The notes beneath the pieces are model-generated. The model worked only from the letters and a program-made list of their open reading frames with translations. It did not search any database and was not told where the DNA came from. Position numbers and translations under genes: made by a program. A stretch of DNA of 64,000 nt. Origin: Paraburkholderia saeva. GTDB taxonomy: Bacteria > Pseudomonadota > Gammaproteobacteria > Burkholderiales > Burkholderiaceae. Shown here one piece after another: positions 34,203 to 42,163 of this stretch; the stretch's first letter is position 1; each line of letters starts with the position of its first letter. The stretch is from assembly GCF_907164555.1 (NCBI RefSeq), contig NZ_CAJQZC010000006.1:124001-188000 (forward strand), given 5' to 3'.

Positions 34203-36947
34203 TCAAAGCGGCGCATCATCGTCATGCTCCGCTTGCGAAATCTTGACCGTCGACGTCGGTGCTGGCGCGTCGACAGGATCTGGCGGGGTGTAGTACCACT
34301 CGCGATTACCGGTCGATGCGCGCTTGCGCACCCAGCCGAGCGACTTCATTGCCTTACCGACCCGGCGCTGCTCCGCTGGCGTCCACTTCGAGATTTCCAG
34401 CTTCAGGCAGTCGCCGAGGATCTGTTCCATCGTCACCTTGCTGAGCATCTCGATGTGTCTGGCAATCATCGTTTCGTAAATATCGCCCTCATACCGCGCT
34501 TCCTGCTCGACGGAGAACAGTGGCTTTTCGTGCGACAACACCTGCCACGGAGCGGGCAGGATACCAGCCGCTTCCGCCTTCGCCGTTTCCCATTCGCGAT
34601 ACGCCTGATAGGCCTCTGCCCAGATCTGGTCGCGCTCACGAGCAAGCGCAGGAAGATCGAGCGGAGCGCCGGCCTTCACCGGCCAGTAACGACGGTTGCC
34701 CGATTCGTCCTTCAGGTATGTATCGAAGTTGACGGTGCCACCAAAGACGCTCTGACGCGGCACGTCGATAGCACGTCTCGCATAGGGCGGTCGATACGTG
34801 TCTACTGCCGTCGTAAAAAAGCGCTTTGCGTTCGACGAGTCGCTCTTGCTCAGTGCGTCGAGCTCCGCGAGCTCGATCAGCCACTTGCCGGCCATGACGG
34901 CAAACGTGTCTTTGTCGCCGATCACGATATTAGCGTCGGTGAACCACTGCTCGCCAAACAACGTGCGAAACAAACCAGACTTGCCAGCGTCCTGTATGCC
35001 TTCAAGAATCAGGACGTTATCCATCTTGCAGCCGGGCTTCATCACTCGCCCCACGGCGCCGAGAAGGAACTTGTACGCGACGAGGCGCACATACTCCGTG
35101 TCGGGAGCGAGCGCATGGCGAATGAGCCACGTGCGCAGCCGTTCCGTGCCATCCCACTGCAGACCATCGAGGTAATCCCGCACTTCGTGATAACGGTGTC
35201 GATCGGCGACGAGAAACACCGCATCGGCAACGACGTCGCTGCGCGGGCTGAACGAATACCGCTGACCCAGCCACAGCACGCAGCGTGCATCGTCGCGATC
35301 AGACCATTCACCCGCTTCGCCGCCTTCGAACGGCGGCGGTTTGAGTTTGACGATGCGAAGCGCGAACTGCTCAAAGCCAAACACGCCGCGCCACTGCTCG
35401 TCGTTCGAGAGGATAGCGAAGACGTTATCGAGGCTTGGCAGCAGTGCGCCCTTATCCGTGCGCCGCAGATCGCGACGCCAGGAGTGCGCGCCATTCTCGA
35501 CGTCATCGGGCGCATCTGCTACATCCGCGACAGCCGAAGTCGCGGCGCCGGTGGAATGCTTCTGAATGACGGCACGAACATCGTTGACACCCGGAGCCGA
35601 TACAACCCCCGCCTTCTCCATCTCCTCGAGGAGGCGCACGGCGCGGTTAAGGCCGATACGCAGGCCGCGTTGCACGCCTGACACCGTTGCACGCTTGCCC
35701 TGCCGCACGAGCGCCACAGCATCGCCATAGAGCGGATCCACGAGAGGTTCGACTGCGTGCAAATGCGGGAACGGCGGAATGTCTTCATTGGCCGGGGCGA
35801 GCGCCGCGAGCAGCGCCGCCTCGACCTGCGACTTGACGACGTGCAGTCCTTCCTCGCAATGCAGATCGTTGAAATCGGTGAGCTTCCGGTCTTCACGGTT
35901 TGCGAACCGCGGATACACGATGCTGGCGTTGCCCACCGCCGCAATCGCCTCTTCGGCCCGCTTGCGCCCGGTGTTCTCGAACCGACGCTTGCGCTCCGGC
36001 ATGACATCGTTCCATACCGCGAGCTCGATGAAGCCGACGCCGCCGTTGATCTGCTTGTACTCCGCATGGATCATGTACGACGTTTTGTTCGCCTCGATCT
36101 CGATCGCATCGGCCCCGATGACAAACTCGCCCTGATAGCCGTATTCATCAGCGAGGAAGTCGCGCAAGCGTTGCTCGATCTTCCAGTCGTCGTCGGCGCA
36201 GATCAGCAAATGCAGATCCGGATACGTCGCTCGCAGATACATCACTGCGGCCATGATGCCGCCCGCATCGAAGCACACGAGCATCGGAATCCGCTCGTCT
36301 GTTGCCATGCGGATTGAGCGGCCGGTCGCGTAGCCCTCCGAGATCATCGCGACCTTGTCGCCGCTCTCGATCGTGCCGATCAGCAGGCTCGCGCCCTTCT
36401 TTTCCATGCCCTTGTTGAAGCGCTTTTGACCGTCGGGTGTGATCTTCTGCAGCCCGACCATGCGGGCTTCGTCGCCACCGTATTGATACATCGGCACGAA
36501 TATGGTGCTGTCGACGTCAAAGCGCACGCCCTCCGGCGTGATCTGCTTACGGTCGAGATAAGCTGACGCACCATCGACTGCCGCGCCCTGCCACTGCGAG
36601 CGCGCGCGGTTAGCGGCCATCTGGGCAGCATGCTCGCGCTTACGTTCTTCCTCACGCTCTGCCTTCGCCTGCCGCTCACGCGTGGCCGCCATATCCTCGG
36701 GCGCCAAGGCTTCGCCTTCCCACGCAAAAGACTGCGCGCCATTGTCGTCGCCGACCCATCGGCCGAACGCGCCGATATAGCCGATGATCCGACCGTTGCG
36801 CTCGACCTTATGGATTGAGTACCAGAATTTCTTGCCGGGGCCGTAGCGATGCGGTTTGCCGGTTTCAGCCGGCCTGGGATGACCGTCGGGCAACTTGGGG
36901 TGCCCCGCAGCCGCGAGCTGCGCTGCAATCTGATCGAGTGATGCCAT
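34203..36947 (-). CDS. Replication protein: TOPRIM primase, FtsK-gamma winged helix and helicase in one chain
   Basis: A 914-residue phage replication protein. The N-terminal third holds a TOPRIM-type primase domain (EGYATG 204-209, FDAGG 226-230, ADDD 251-254). Residues about 401-460 (DPLYGDAVALVRQGKRATVS, then QRGLRIGLNRAVRLLEEMEK) match the FtsK gamma domain. The C-terminal part is a VirE/VapE-like helicase with Walker A EGIQDAGKS (649-657) and LIELAELDAL as Walker B. TOPRIM-helicase fusions are common in phages; the inserted FtsK-gamma domain is unusual. Transcribed from the Cro-side promoter towards the Q-like gene. Confidence 0.9.
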   Translation of the reverse strand: MASLDQIAAQLAAAGHPKLPDGHPRPAETGKPHRYGPGKKFWYSIHKVERNGRIIGYIGAFGRWVGDDNGAQSFAWEGEALAPEDMAATRERQAKAEREEERKREHAAQMAANRARSQWQGAAVDGASAYLDRKQITPEGVRFDVDSTIFVPMYQYGGDEARMVGLQKITPDGQKRFNKGMEKKGASLLIGTIESGDKVAMISEGYATGRSIRMATDERIPMLVCFDAGGIMAAVMYLRATYPDLHLLICADDDWKIEQRLRDFLADEYGYQGEFVIGADAIEIEANKTSYMIHAEYKQINGGVGFIELAVWNDVMPERKRRFENTGRKRAEEAIAAVGNASIVYPRFANREDRKLTDFNDLHCEEGLHVVKSQVEAALLAALAPANEDIPPFPHLHAVEPLVDPLYGDAVALVRQGKRATVSGVQRGLRIGLNRAVRLLEEMEKAGVVSAPGVNDVRAVIQKHSTGAATSAVADVADAPDDVENGAHSWRRDLRRTDKGALLPSLDNVFAILSNDEQWRGVFGFEQFALRIVKLKPPPFEGGEAGEWSDRDDARCVLWLGQRYSFSPRSDVVADAVFLVADRHRYHEVRDYLDGLQWDGTERLRTWLIRHALAPDTEYVRLVAYKFLLGAVGRVMKPGCKMDNVLILEGIQDAGKSGLFRTLFGEQWFTDANIVIGDKDTFAVMAGKWLIELAELDALSKSDSSNAKRFFTTAVDTYRPPYARRAIDVPRQSVFGGTVNFDTYLKDESGNRRYWPVKAGAPLDLPALARERDQIWAEAYQAYREWETAKAEAAGILPAPWQVLSHEKPLFSVEQEARYEGDIYETMIARHIEMLSKVTMEQILGDCLKLEISKWTPAEQRRVGKAMKSLGWVRKRASTGNREWYYTPPDPVDAPAPTSTVKISQAEHDDDAPL

Positions 36948-36950
36948 GCG

Positions 36951-37133
36951 TCAACCCGCGATCAGTGCGGACTCACGGGCAAACAGCCGGCGCCACCGAG
37001 CGCGGCCAGCAGCAAACCGACCCGCGCCGGCAACCAGCTTGCGCGCGATCGGATGCCGCGCTCGAAGTGCTGAAGCAGTATTGGACAAAGTCACTTTGAA
37101 TCCCCGAATTATGTAGAACGAAGACGAGACCAT
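36951..37133 (-). CDS. Possible small protein upstream of the replication gene
   Basis: A 60-codon frame starting with ATG 37133 inside the end of the upstream gene and ending 3 bp before the replication gene start. It is basic and helical, with no recognised family. A 13-bp palindrome lies within it (37086-37098). Weak ribosome site; the coding call is tentative. Confidence 0.4.
   Translation of the reverse strand: MVSSSFYIIRGFKVTLSNTASALRARHPIARKLVAGAGRFAAGRARWRRLFARESALIAG
37086..37098. repeat. 13-bp palindrome CAAAGTCACTTTG, copy 4
   Basis: Perfect copy about 140 bp upstream of the replication protein start codon, in the short gap after the gene ending at 37109. Confidence 0.8.
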
Positions 37134-37489
37134 TCCGCCGACATCAGCTGGTCGAACTGGTCGAGCTGGTCGGCACTCAGATACCCCGCGATGCGGATCC
37201 TGAATTCGTTACGGATGGTTTTGGTGGAAAGGGCCGCGCAATGAAGTGCGCTATCCCTGATGAAGACGTCGAGTGTGCCGGCATGCGCTGCGGCCATAAC
37301 CACCCAGTCAGGATTGACCGGAAAGGTTTCGAGCAGCGCACGGTGAAACCGCGATACGCCTGCCGGCGCGTGCTCGGCGAGCCGGATCAACTCGTGCTGC
37401 GCGCAGGCCATCTGCTGACCCAGGCTGCAGGAGAGACCTGCTGCCTCCCGAAACCGGTTGCAGCAGAACATGCCTTCGTGGCACTGCAT
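37109..37489 (-). CDS. Hypothetical phage protein
   Basis: A 126-residue protein, cysteine-rich at the N-terminus (CHEGMFCCNRF), helical afterwards. It begins 3 bp after the CII-like gene's stop codon in the same direction, so it belongs to the leftward early operon. I do not recognise it. Confidence 0.6.
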   Translation of the reverse strand: MQCHEGMFCCNRFREAAGLSCSLGQQMACAQHELIRLAEHAPAGVSRFHRALLETFPVNPDWVVMAAAHAGTLDVFIRDSALHCAALSTKTIRNEFRIRIAGYLSADQLDQFDQLMSAEWSRLRST

Positions 37490-37491
37490 GG

Positions 37492-38001
37492 TTAGCGTCG
37501 GCTCTTGTTGCTGACGCGAACGACGGTGCGCATGAGCCGGTCGAGCATGCGTTGACTGCCACGTGCAGCCGCGACGATATCGTCAGCCTCCTGCGACGAG
37601 ATCTGCCCGTCGTCGAGCGCCGAATGCACCTGCTCGGCAACGATGCCCGTGTGTCGAGCCAGATCGAGTGCATGGAGCGCAACCGCATTTACCGTGTCAT
37701 CTTCGATGACCGCATCGATACGGGTTGCGCGCAAACCGAAACGCTCGTTCAGCGCATGGACAGCGTCGAGGTAGTGCGGTTCGCGCTTTTCTTCCATCCA
37801 CTCGGTCAGCAGCTCGAACATCTCCATCGAGAGGCGGTTCTCACCTTCACCGCGAAGACGCAGGCGCAGTGATTCCGTGCCGATGTTCCTACCGCGCCGA
37901 TTGGTCAGGAACGCAGCTGCGTCCGCAACGCCCCCGGTTGTATTACGGACCGACGTATAGAGAACGTCGAGCCAGTCAGTGCCGCTATATCTGCAGGTCA
38001 T
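37492..38001 (-). CDS. CII-like phage regulatory protein
   Basis: A 169-residue protein whose N-terminus (WLDVLYTSVRNTTGGVADAA, then SLRLRLRGEGENRLSMEMFE) resembles the phage CII/CP76 regulatory family, with a helix-turn-helix in the first 75 residues. Its position between the Cro-like gene and the replication gene is that of CII in lambdoid phages. It probably helps to choose lysogeny or to control replication genes. Confidence 0.7.
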   Translation of the reverse strand: MTCRYSGTDWLDVLYTSVRNTTGGVADAAAFLTNRRGRNIGTESLRLRLRGEGENRLSMEMFELLTEWMEEKREPHYLDAVHALNERFGLRATRIDAVIEDDTVNAVALHALDLARHTGIVAEQVHSALDDGQISSQEADDIVAAARGSQRMLDRLMRTVVRVSNKSRR

Positions 38002-38181
38002 TCGCGCCCCAATTTATCTTTGTAGATACGGCTTTTCATTCTGTTTACCCGGCGCCGACGCCCCTACTATTCAGGCTCGCCAACGCCACTACTGCTACCG
38101 CCATGCTGCAAAAAGTGAGTGCCCACGGTCGTGAGAGAATCAGCAGCTTCCACACCCATCAACCACACGAAAGGGGCACCC

Positions 38182-38424
38182 ATGGACAATCAAAAAGATC
38201 AAAAGCTGCAATTGGCGGAACTGGAGATCCTTGTCACCGCGTTGGTCCGTACATGCGTGAACACAGATCAACTCAAATCTGCCTTCAAGGGACATGTCGA
38301 CAAGATGCTGGATTCGCTCGAAAGCAGCCCTCCCGGCAAACACTCGGAGTACAGCAACGAGGAGCGCCTAGAGATTTCCGCCAACACCAGCGAATTCATC
38401 CAGCTGCAGCTTCGTCCGCAGTAG
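38182..38424 (+). CDS. Small acidic helical protein, opposite to the early operon
   Basis: An 80-residue protein (MDNQKDQKLQLAELEILVTA) with a good AAGGGG ribosome site. It runs against the leftward operon and overlaps the end of the next minus-strand gene by 29 bp. No family recognised; its coiled-coil-like pattern suggests a protein partner. Confidence 0.55.
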   Translation: MDNQKDQKLQLAELEILVTALVRTCVNTDQLKSAFKGHVDKMLDSLESSPPGKHSEYSNEERLEISANTSEFIQLQLRPQ

Positions 38425-38599
38425 CAGCCTCACGTGCTTCGCTCTCACGCCACATCGCAGCAGAGCGCTGTCTCCATTCGCGTCGGAATTGCCTGCTCAG
38501 CTGTGCGCGCTCTTCAGAGGCAATCCGGTCGGCCTGCGCTTTTACTTCGAGCGCAGGCGAAATCAGCCACAGCACCAATCGCCCATACAGTCGTTTCAT
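38396..38599 (-). CDS. Small basic phage protein
   Basis: A 67-residue protein (MKRLYGRLVLWLISPALEVK) with a very strong ribosome site GGAGGGG before ATG 38599. A hydrophobic N-terminal segment is followed by a charged helix. It follows the Cro-like gene in the leftward operon. Confidence 0.6.
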   Translation of the reverse strand: MKRLYGRLVLWLISPALEVKAQADRIASEERAQLSRQFRREWRQRSAAMWRESEAREAATADEAAAG

Positions 38600-38639
38600 C
38601 ACCCCTCCTCCGGCGCAACGCGCCATGTTTAAGAAAACG

Positions 38640-38855
38640 TCAGTGCGCCACCTGCGGATGCTCGGGGTGGCTCTCGAAGTAATCGAACAGGGTTTGGACG
38701 GTGGATACGCGCGGGTCGGTTACCGCACCGCTCGAAATCTTGGCGAGCGTGGGATATGGCACGCCCGCCTCTCTGGCAACCGTGCGCAGGTTGCCTCTTT
38801 CGTGTGCTAGACGGCGACGCACTACCACCATCCATTCTTCGCGTTGCTCAGGCAT
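38640..38855 (-). CDS. Cro-like helix-turn-helix regulator
   Basis: A 71-residue DNA-binding protein; NLRTVAREAGVPYPTLAKIS forms the helix-turn-helix. It is divergent from the repressor gene and the first gene of the leftward operon, the place of Cro. ATG 38855 follows TTGGAG. Confidence 0.8.
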   Translation of the reverse strand: MPEQREEWMVVVRRRLAHERGNLRTVAREAGVPYPTLAKISSGAVTDPRVSTVQTLFDYFESHPEHPQVAH

Positions 38856-38971
38856 CGCCGTCTCCAAGGAGGAAATGAGCCCTGATGTTATCCAATCTTG
38901 GTTACTTTGACAAGCAACAAACCCGGCCAAGTCGCCGCACTTGCTTAACCATGCTTGGCAACATTCCAAGC
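38856..38971. promoter_or_regulatory. Divergent control region between Cro-like and repressor genes
   Basis: Holds a likely leftward promoter (minus strand TTGTCA, 17-bp spacer, TAACAT) and inverted repeats: CCAATCTTGG at 38892-38901 and the larger operator at 38950-38974. TTGGTTACT at 38899-38907 recurs at 39984-39992. These are the expected sites of the lysis-lysogeny switch. Confidence 0.6.
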
Positions 38972-38974
38972 ATG
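38950..38974. promoter_or_regulatory. Operator overlapping the repressor start codon
   Basis: CATGCTTGG (38950-38958) and CCAAGCATG (38966-38974) form a perfect 9-bp inverted repeat with a 7-bp spacer. The repressor ATG (38972-38974) is its last three bases, so binding would block translation start or transcription: probable autoregulation. Confidence 0.7.
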
Positions 38975-39469
38975 AAAACGAAGCCCACCAAATTGATCGT
39001 CGCGGAAAACATTCTTCGGCTCATGGAGGCGGCACCGCCGCCGCGAAACACGCAACTGGGACTGTCAAAGAAAGCCGGTGTTGCGCAGAGTTCGATTGGG
39101 CGGTTAATTCGGGCCGAGGTTGAGGCGCGTCTTGATCTGCTCGAAGACGTTGCTCGCGCGCTGGGCGTAACCGTGGGCGACTTAACTACCGAGAGAGACG
39201 CGAGCTACATCGATTACAACCGGAAGCAATACGCCGCCCTATCGACCCCCGATAAGGAGAAGGTCGAATCATTCATAGCGTTCGTCATTGAGAGCAGCGC
39301 CAAGGGTGCAAAGCGCGACACATTGGAATTCACTCAAATTGGCCGGCTGACCGAGGACGAGATGAAAGGCGAGAGCGCTGTTGGAAATGAGAGACTAAAC
39401 CAACAGACGCTAACCGCTAATGAGACCAAAGACCAAACCGTCCCGAGAAGGCACCAAAAACGTCACTAA
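38972..39469 (+). CDS. Prophage repressor, XRE family, without peptidase domain
   Basis: A 165-residue protein with an N-terminal helix-turn-helix (TQLGLSKKAGVAQSSIGRLI) and a helical C-terminus. No S24 (LexA-like) peptidase domain with its Ser/Lys pair is visible, so self-cleavage in the SOS response is unlikely. The start codon lies inside a palindromic operator. The next gene overlaps its end by 50 bp. Confidence 0.8.
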   Translation: MKTKPTKLIVAENILRLMEAAPPPRNTQLGLSKKAGVAQSSIGRLIRAEVEARLDLLEDVARALGVTVGDLTTERDASYIDYNRKQYAALSTPDKEKVESFIAFVIESSAKGAKRDTLEFTQIGRLTEDEMKGESAVGNERLNQQTLTANETKDQTVPRRHQKRH

Positions 39470-39890
39470 CTTTCCACGCAAGCGGAAACTATCGCCAGCA
39501 GCAGCTCCGCACGAGATATCGCAGGATCAAGCACATCTACGGAAAAAGATCAGGGACAGCCTAAATCTGGGTGAAAACAGCCCCATAGCTGCTGCGACTG
39601 TTTTCCTTCGAGCGGACGGCACAATTGAGACGACCGCAATCGGCATTGAGCCAGCGGTATGCGCTCGCTTCGCGACAGAGTTAGACCGCCTCTCACGCCT
39701 GACGCGCTGGCACGCCCAGCGACGACGGGTCGCAGCCCAATCCGGCTGGGCGTCGCTTGCAATCTTGTTGCCTGCGACCCTTATGGCGGCCTCGTACATC
39801 AATACCCTCCCCTGGCTTGATTCCCTTATCTGCCTTGGATCGCACGCCATTGCTTACTGGATGAGCGATGCGGGACGGCCAGAACACTAA
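39420..39890 (+). CDS. Small membrane protein next to the repressor
   Basis: A 156-residue protein with a basic N-terminal part and two hydrophobic segments (GWASLAILLPATLMAASYI and LPWLDSLICLGSHAIAYWM). Expressed with the repressor, it would be made in the lysogen; superinfection exclusion is one possible role. Start uncertain because of the 50-bp overlap. Confidence 0.55.
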   Translation: MRPKTKPSREGTKNVTNFPRKRKLSPAAAPHEISQDQAHLRKKIRDSLNLGENSPIAAATVFLRADGTIETTAIGIEPAVCARFATELDRLSRLTRWHAQRRRVAAQSGWASLAILLPATLMAASYINTLPWLDSLICLGSHAIAYWMSDAGRPEH

Positions 39891-39950
39891 CCGAGAACGA
39901 GACATCCGGACGCACTTCCCTCGCTCCCGGCACGATCGCATCGCGTCGAA

Positions 39951-39992
39951 GTAACCTAACTTGGTTGACTGATATCACCAAATTTGGTTACT
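39951..39992. promoter_or_regulatory. Promoter/operator of the rightward early operon
   Basis: An outer inverted repeat GTAACC...GGTTAC encloses a second one, ACTTGGT...ACCAAAT. A promoter-like TTGACT with TTACTC 17 bp downstream lies within. The same TTGGTTACT word occurs in the repressor-cro region, so a shared regulator is likely. Confidence 0.55.
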
Positions 39993-40031
39993 CTCCGTCG
40001 TACGCAATTCCTTGCGTGTGACGGAGAACCC

Positions 40032-40238
40032 ATGAAATCAATCCCTGATGTGAACGGAGAAGCCCGCCGGGCCTACCTCCGAGAGATGCAGGACGGCTTC
40101 ACGCCCCTGCAAAGTGACTTTGAACAGTCGCCGGTATGGCGCATCACCCTGCTGGTCGCTGTCTTCGTGATCGGCATCAACGTGTTCGCGCCGGCGCCGG
40201 TCGCTGTCTCGCCGGCCTCCGCACACGCGACGGTATAG
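40032..40238 (+). CDS. Small membrane protein, first gene of the rightward operon
   Basis: A 68-residue protein with one transmembrane segment (WRITLLVAVFVIGINVF). ATG 40032 follows GGAGA. A 13-bp palindrome lies within the gene, about 80 bp after the start. Function unknown. Confidence 0.55.
   Translation: MKSIPDVNGEARRAYLREMQDGFTPLQSDFEQSPVWRITLLVAVFVIGINVFAPAPVAVSPASAHATV
40110..40122. repeat. 13-bp palindrome CAAAGTGACTTTG, copy 5
   Basis: Perfect copy close to the start of the rightward operon, a good position for regulation of transcript elongation or initiation. Confidence 0.8.
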
Positions 40239-40244
40239 CGCGAC

Positions 40245-40448
40245 ATGGCCGAGCGGATCCCAGTCACGGATGCCGAGATCGCGAAGGAACACCGCCTTCG
40301 CCGCATTCCCGGCCCCGCGTCTGCCGCGATCGTCAATCCGGCTCTCCGGATCTGTCTCGCCACGTGCGCCGAGCTCCGCAAAAAACAATCCGAATCAGAC
40401 CAACCACCGCTAGACGGCAAGCGTCTCGCCGCTGGCGATACCGAATAA
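40245..40448 (+). CDS. Hypothetical small phage protein
   Basis: A 67-residue basic protein, 6 bp after the previous gene. Unrecognised; kept for its place in a tightly packed operon. Confidence 0.45.
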   Translation: MAERIPVTDAEIAKEHRLRRIPGPASAAIVNPALRICLATCAELRKKQSESDQPPLDGKRLAAGDTE

Positions 40449-40454
40449 CGCCAA

Positions 40455-40802
40455 ATGCAAAGACCAAAATTCAAGGCTCCGCCGGAGCCGACACGCCGGG
40501 ACACGATTGGCCTGCGCTCCATCGTCACGTACGACCCGATGGCACCGCGCCCCACGACACCGATCATGGTCGGTCAGTACGTGGTTGCGCGACGCCCTCT
40601 GCACGGCAGCGTTCACACGCTCTACATGATTCTCGACGGTACGCAGATCGTCGGCACGTCGATCTCGTACCCGAGTGAGGCCGATTGCGCGTCGGCGGTC
40701 AACAAGCACCGACGCCGACTGGCCGCCTCGATGGCGGTCGACACAATCGAGAAGGCGAAGAAGCGCACGCCGTGTCCCGCGCGCGCGAAGGAGGCCGTAT
40801 GA
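40455..40802 (+). CDS. Hypothetical phage protein
   Basis: A 115-residue basic protein with a beta-rich middle (VGQYVVARRPLHGSVHTLYM). Its stop codon overlaps the next start (ATGA), a sign of a real coupled gene. No family recognised. Confidence 0.55.
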   Translation: MQRPKFKAPPEPTRRDTIGLRSIVTYDPMAPRPTTPIMVGQYVVARRPLHGSVHTLYMILDGTQIVGTSISYPSEADCASAVNKHRRRLAASMAVDTIEKAKKRTPCPARAKEAV

Positions 40803-41257
40803 CGCGCCGCTCGACTTCCCCGTTCCAATACAAGCATCCGTCGACGTACGCAGAAATCGTCGTCGCGGCAAAGCGAGCGCACGCCAAGCGCATCGCCGAA
40901 CTGAATGCCGCGTCAAAGATGATCACCGCGATCGAACCTGACCTCGCCGCGCTGGCGGCACAGGGGATTTACTACTCGATCGGGGACTACTCAATGTACC
41001 TGGTCGACTGGAGCACATCGACGGACAGCACCGCAAAAAAGGCACTGCGAATCAGCCACAGCCTTTGGGGCGAGTACGCCGATCGCATGGTCTCCGCATT
41101 CCTCGCGCGCGGCTGGGTGGTCGACGAGGCAAAGCCCGACGGCCGAATGAGCAAGGTGCTCTTGCGCCGCCCCAAGACGCGAATCCGGATCAGCCTCGAG
41201 TGCAGCGAGGAATTCGCAAAGCAACTGTGCCGAGTGCCGGCATCGGAGGCGCGATGA
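40799..41257 (+). CDS. Hypothetical phage protein
   Basis: A 152-residue protein, helical at the N-terminus, with a C-terminal region (RMVSAFLARGWVVDEAKPDG) that looks like a small folded domain. ATG 40799 follows GAAGGAGG and overlaps the previous stop codon. Unknown role in the early operon. Confidence 0.6.
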   Translation: MTRRSTSPFQYKHPSTYAEIVVAAKRAHAKRIAELNAASKMITAIEPDLAALAAQGIYYSIGDYSMYLVDWSTSTDSTAKKALRISHSLWGEYADRMVSAFLARGWVVDEAKPDGRMSKVLLRRPKTRIRISLECSEEFAKQLCRVPASEAR

Positions 41258-41499
41258 TCTTCGGTCTCCTCGTCACCATCACAACGTGCGCTGCGGTCTG
41301 GTGCCTGACCGGCCCCTCCCACCAGCGCGTGTTCGGCGCCCTCTTCGGGCTGGCCGATTCCATCCTTTGGCTCTTCGCCGGCGTGTCCGCCGGCAAGATC
41401 GCCGTCGTTATCGTCGCCGCGTTCTGTGCGTTCAGCTTTGCTCGACCGCTCCTGCGCTCGCGACTGTCCCGCGTTTTCCGGAGGCATCATGCGCACTAA
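41254..41499 (+). CDS. Small two-span membrane protein
   Basis: An 81-residue hydrophobic protein (MIFGLLVTITTCAAVWCL; LFAGVSAGKIAVVIVAAF) with a basic C-terminal tail. ATG 41254 follows GGAGG and overlaps the previous stop codon. Holin-like in size, but placed in the early operon, so another role is likely. Confidence 0.55.
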   Translation: MIFGLLVTITTCAAVWCLTGPSHQRVFGALFGLADSILWLFAGVSAGKIAVVIVAAFCAFSFARPLLRSRLSRVFRRHHAH

Positions 41500-42163
41500 C
41501 CTTTCTCCTATCGCGCAGCACCTGATCCTGATACTCAACGAGTGCGTCACTTGCATGACGGCCAAGCAGCTCAGGGCCAAGCTTCCTGACGCTGACGAGA
41601 TGACGTTCTACAAAGAACTGCAGATGCTCGTTAGCACGGAGGTGTTCCGGCGCGGCCTCGAAACGAAATCGGGCGAGCTTGCCTACTGGCTGACGGCGAA
41701 CGTACGGCCGAACGGTGTCGCCGATGTTCCCGCCAAAGCGTGGACGGAGCGCGGCGAACCGACGATGGCCGACGTCGCCGGCATCCGCACGGCCGGCGAC
41801 CACTGTGTGCAACCGATCCGCGTCTCCGTCGAAAACGACAACCGTCGGCGTGTCGCCCTGCCGTCCGCACCCGGTCTGCTCGCGGCAGCCGAGGAACACA
41901 TGCGCGATCGTGCGGCACAGTACGACAAGCCGGAAGGCGAGCGCAGCATGGGCACGACCGTGATCGCATTCAACGCGATCACCGGCCGGAATCTCGCCGA
42001 AGCCGAAGGCTGGTTGCTGCTGCAGTTGCTGAAAGACGTGCGTCTGTTCCAACGCCCTGGCTACCACGCCGACAGCGCCGAGGACTGCATCGCCTATGCC
42101 GCGCTGAAAGCCGAGGCCAAAGGGCGTGAGACGGCTCCCGCGAAGGAGGCCAATCATGCCTGA
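41489..42163 (+). CDS. DUF6378-like phage protein with N-terminal winged-helix-like part
   Basis: A 224-residue protein. Residues about 1-75 look like a small winged helix (SPIAQHLILILNECVTCMTA). The C-terminal part (HMRDRAAQYDKPEGERSMGT, then WLLLQLLKDVRLFQRPGYHA) resembles DUF6378, common in phages. ATG 41489 follows GGAGGC. Role unknown. Confidence 0.65.
   Translation: MRTNLSPIAQHLILILNECVTCMTAKQLRAKLPDADEMTFYKELQMLVSTEVFRRGLETKSGELAYWLTANVRPNGVADVPAKAWTERGEPTMADVAGIRTAGDHCVQPIRVSVENDNRRRVALPSAPGLLAAAEEHMRDRAAQYDKPEGERSMGTTVIAFNAITGRNLAEAEGWLLLQLLKDVRLFQRPGYHADSAEDCIAYAALKAEAKGRETAPAKEANHA

Noticed and set aside
8199..38898. Shared 11-mer TTATCCAATCT at 8199 and 38888 as a common operator
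   Set aside because: An 11-base match between two places in 40 kb is expected by chance and there is no further symmetry.
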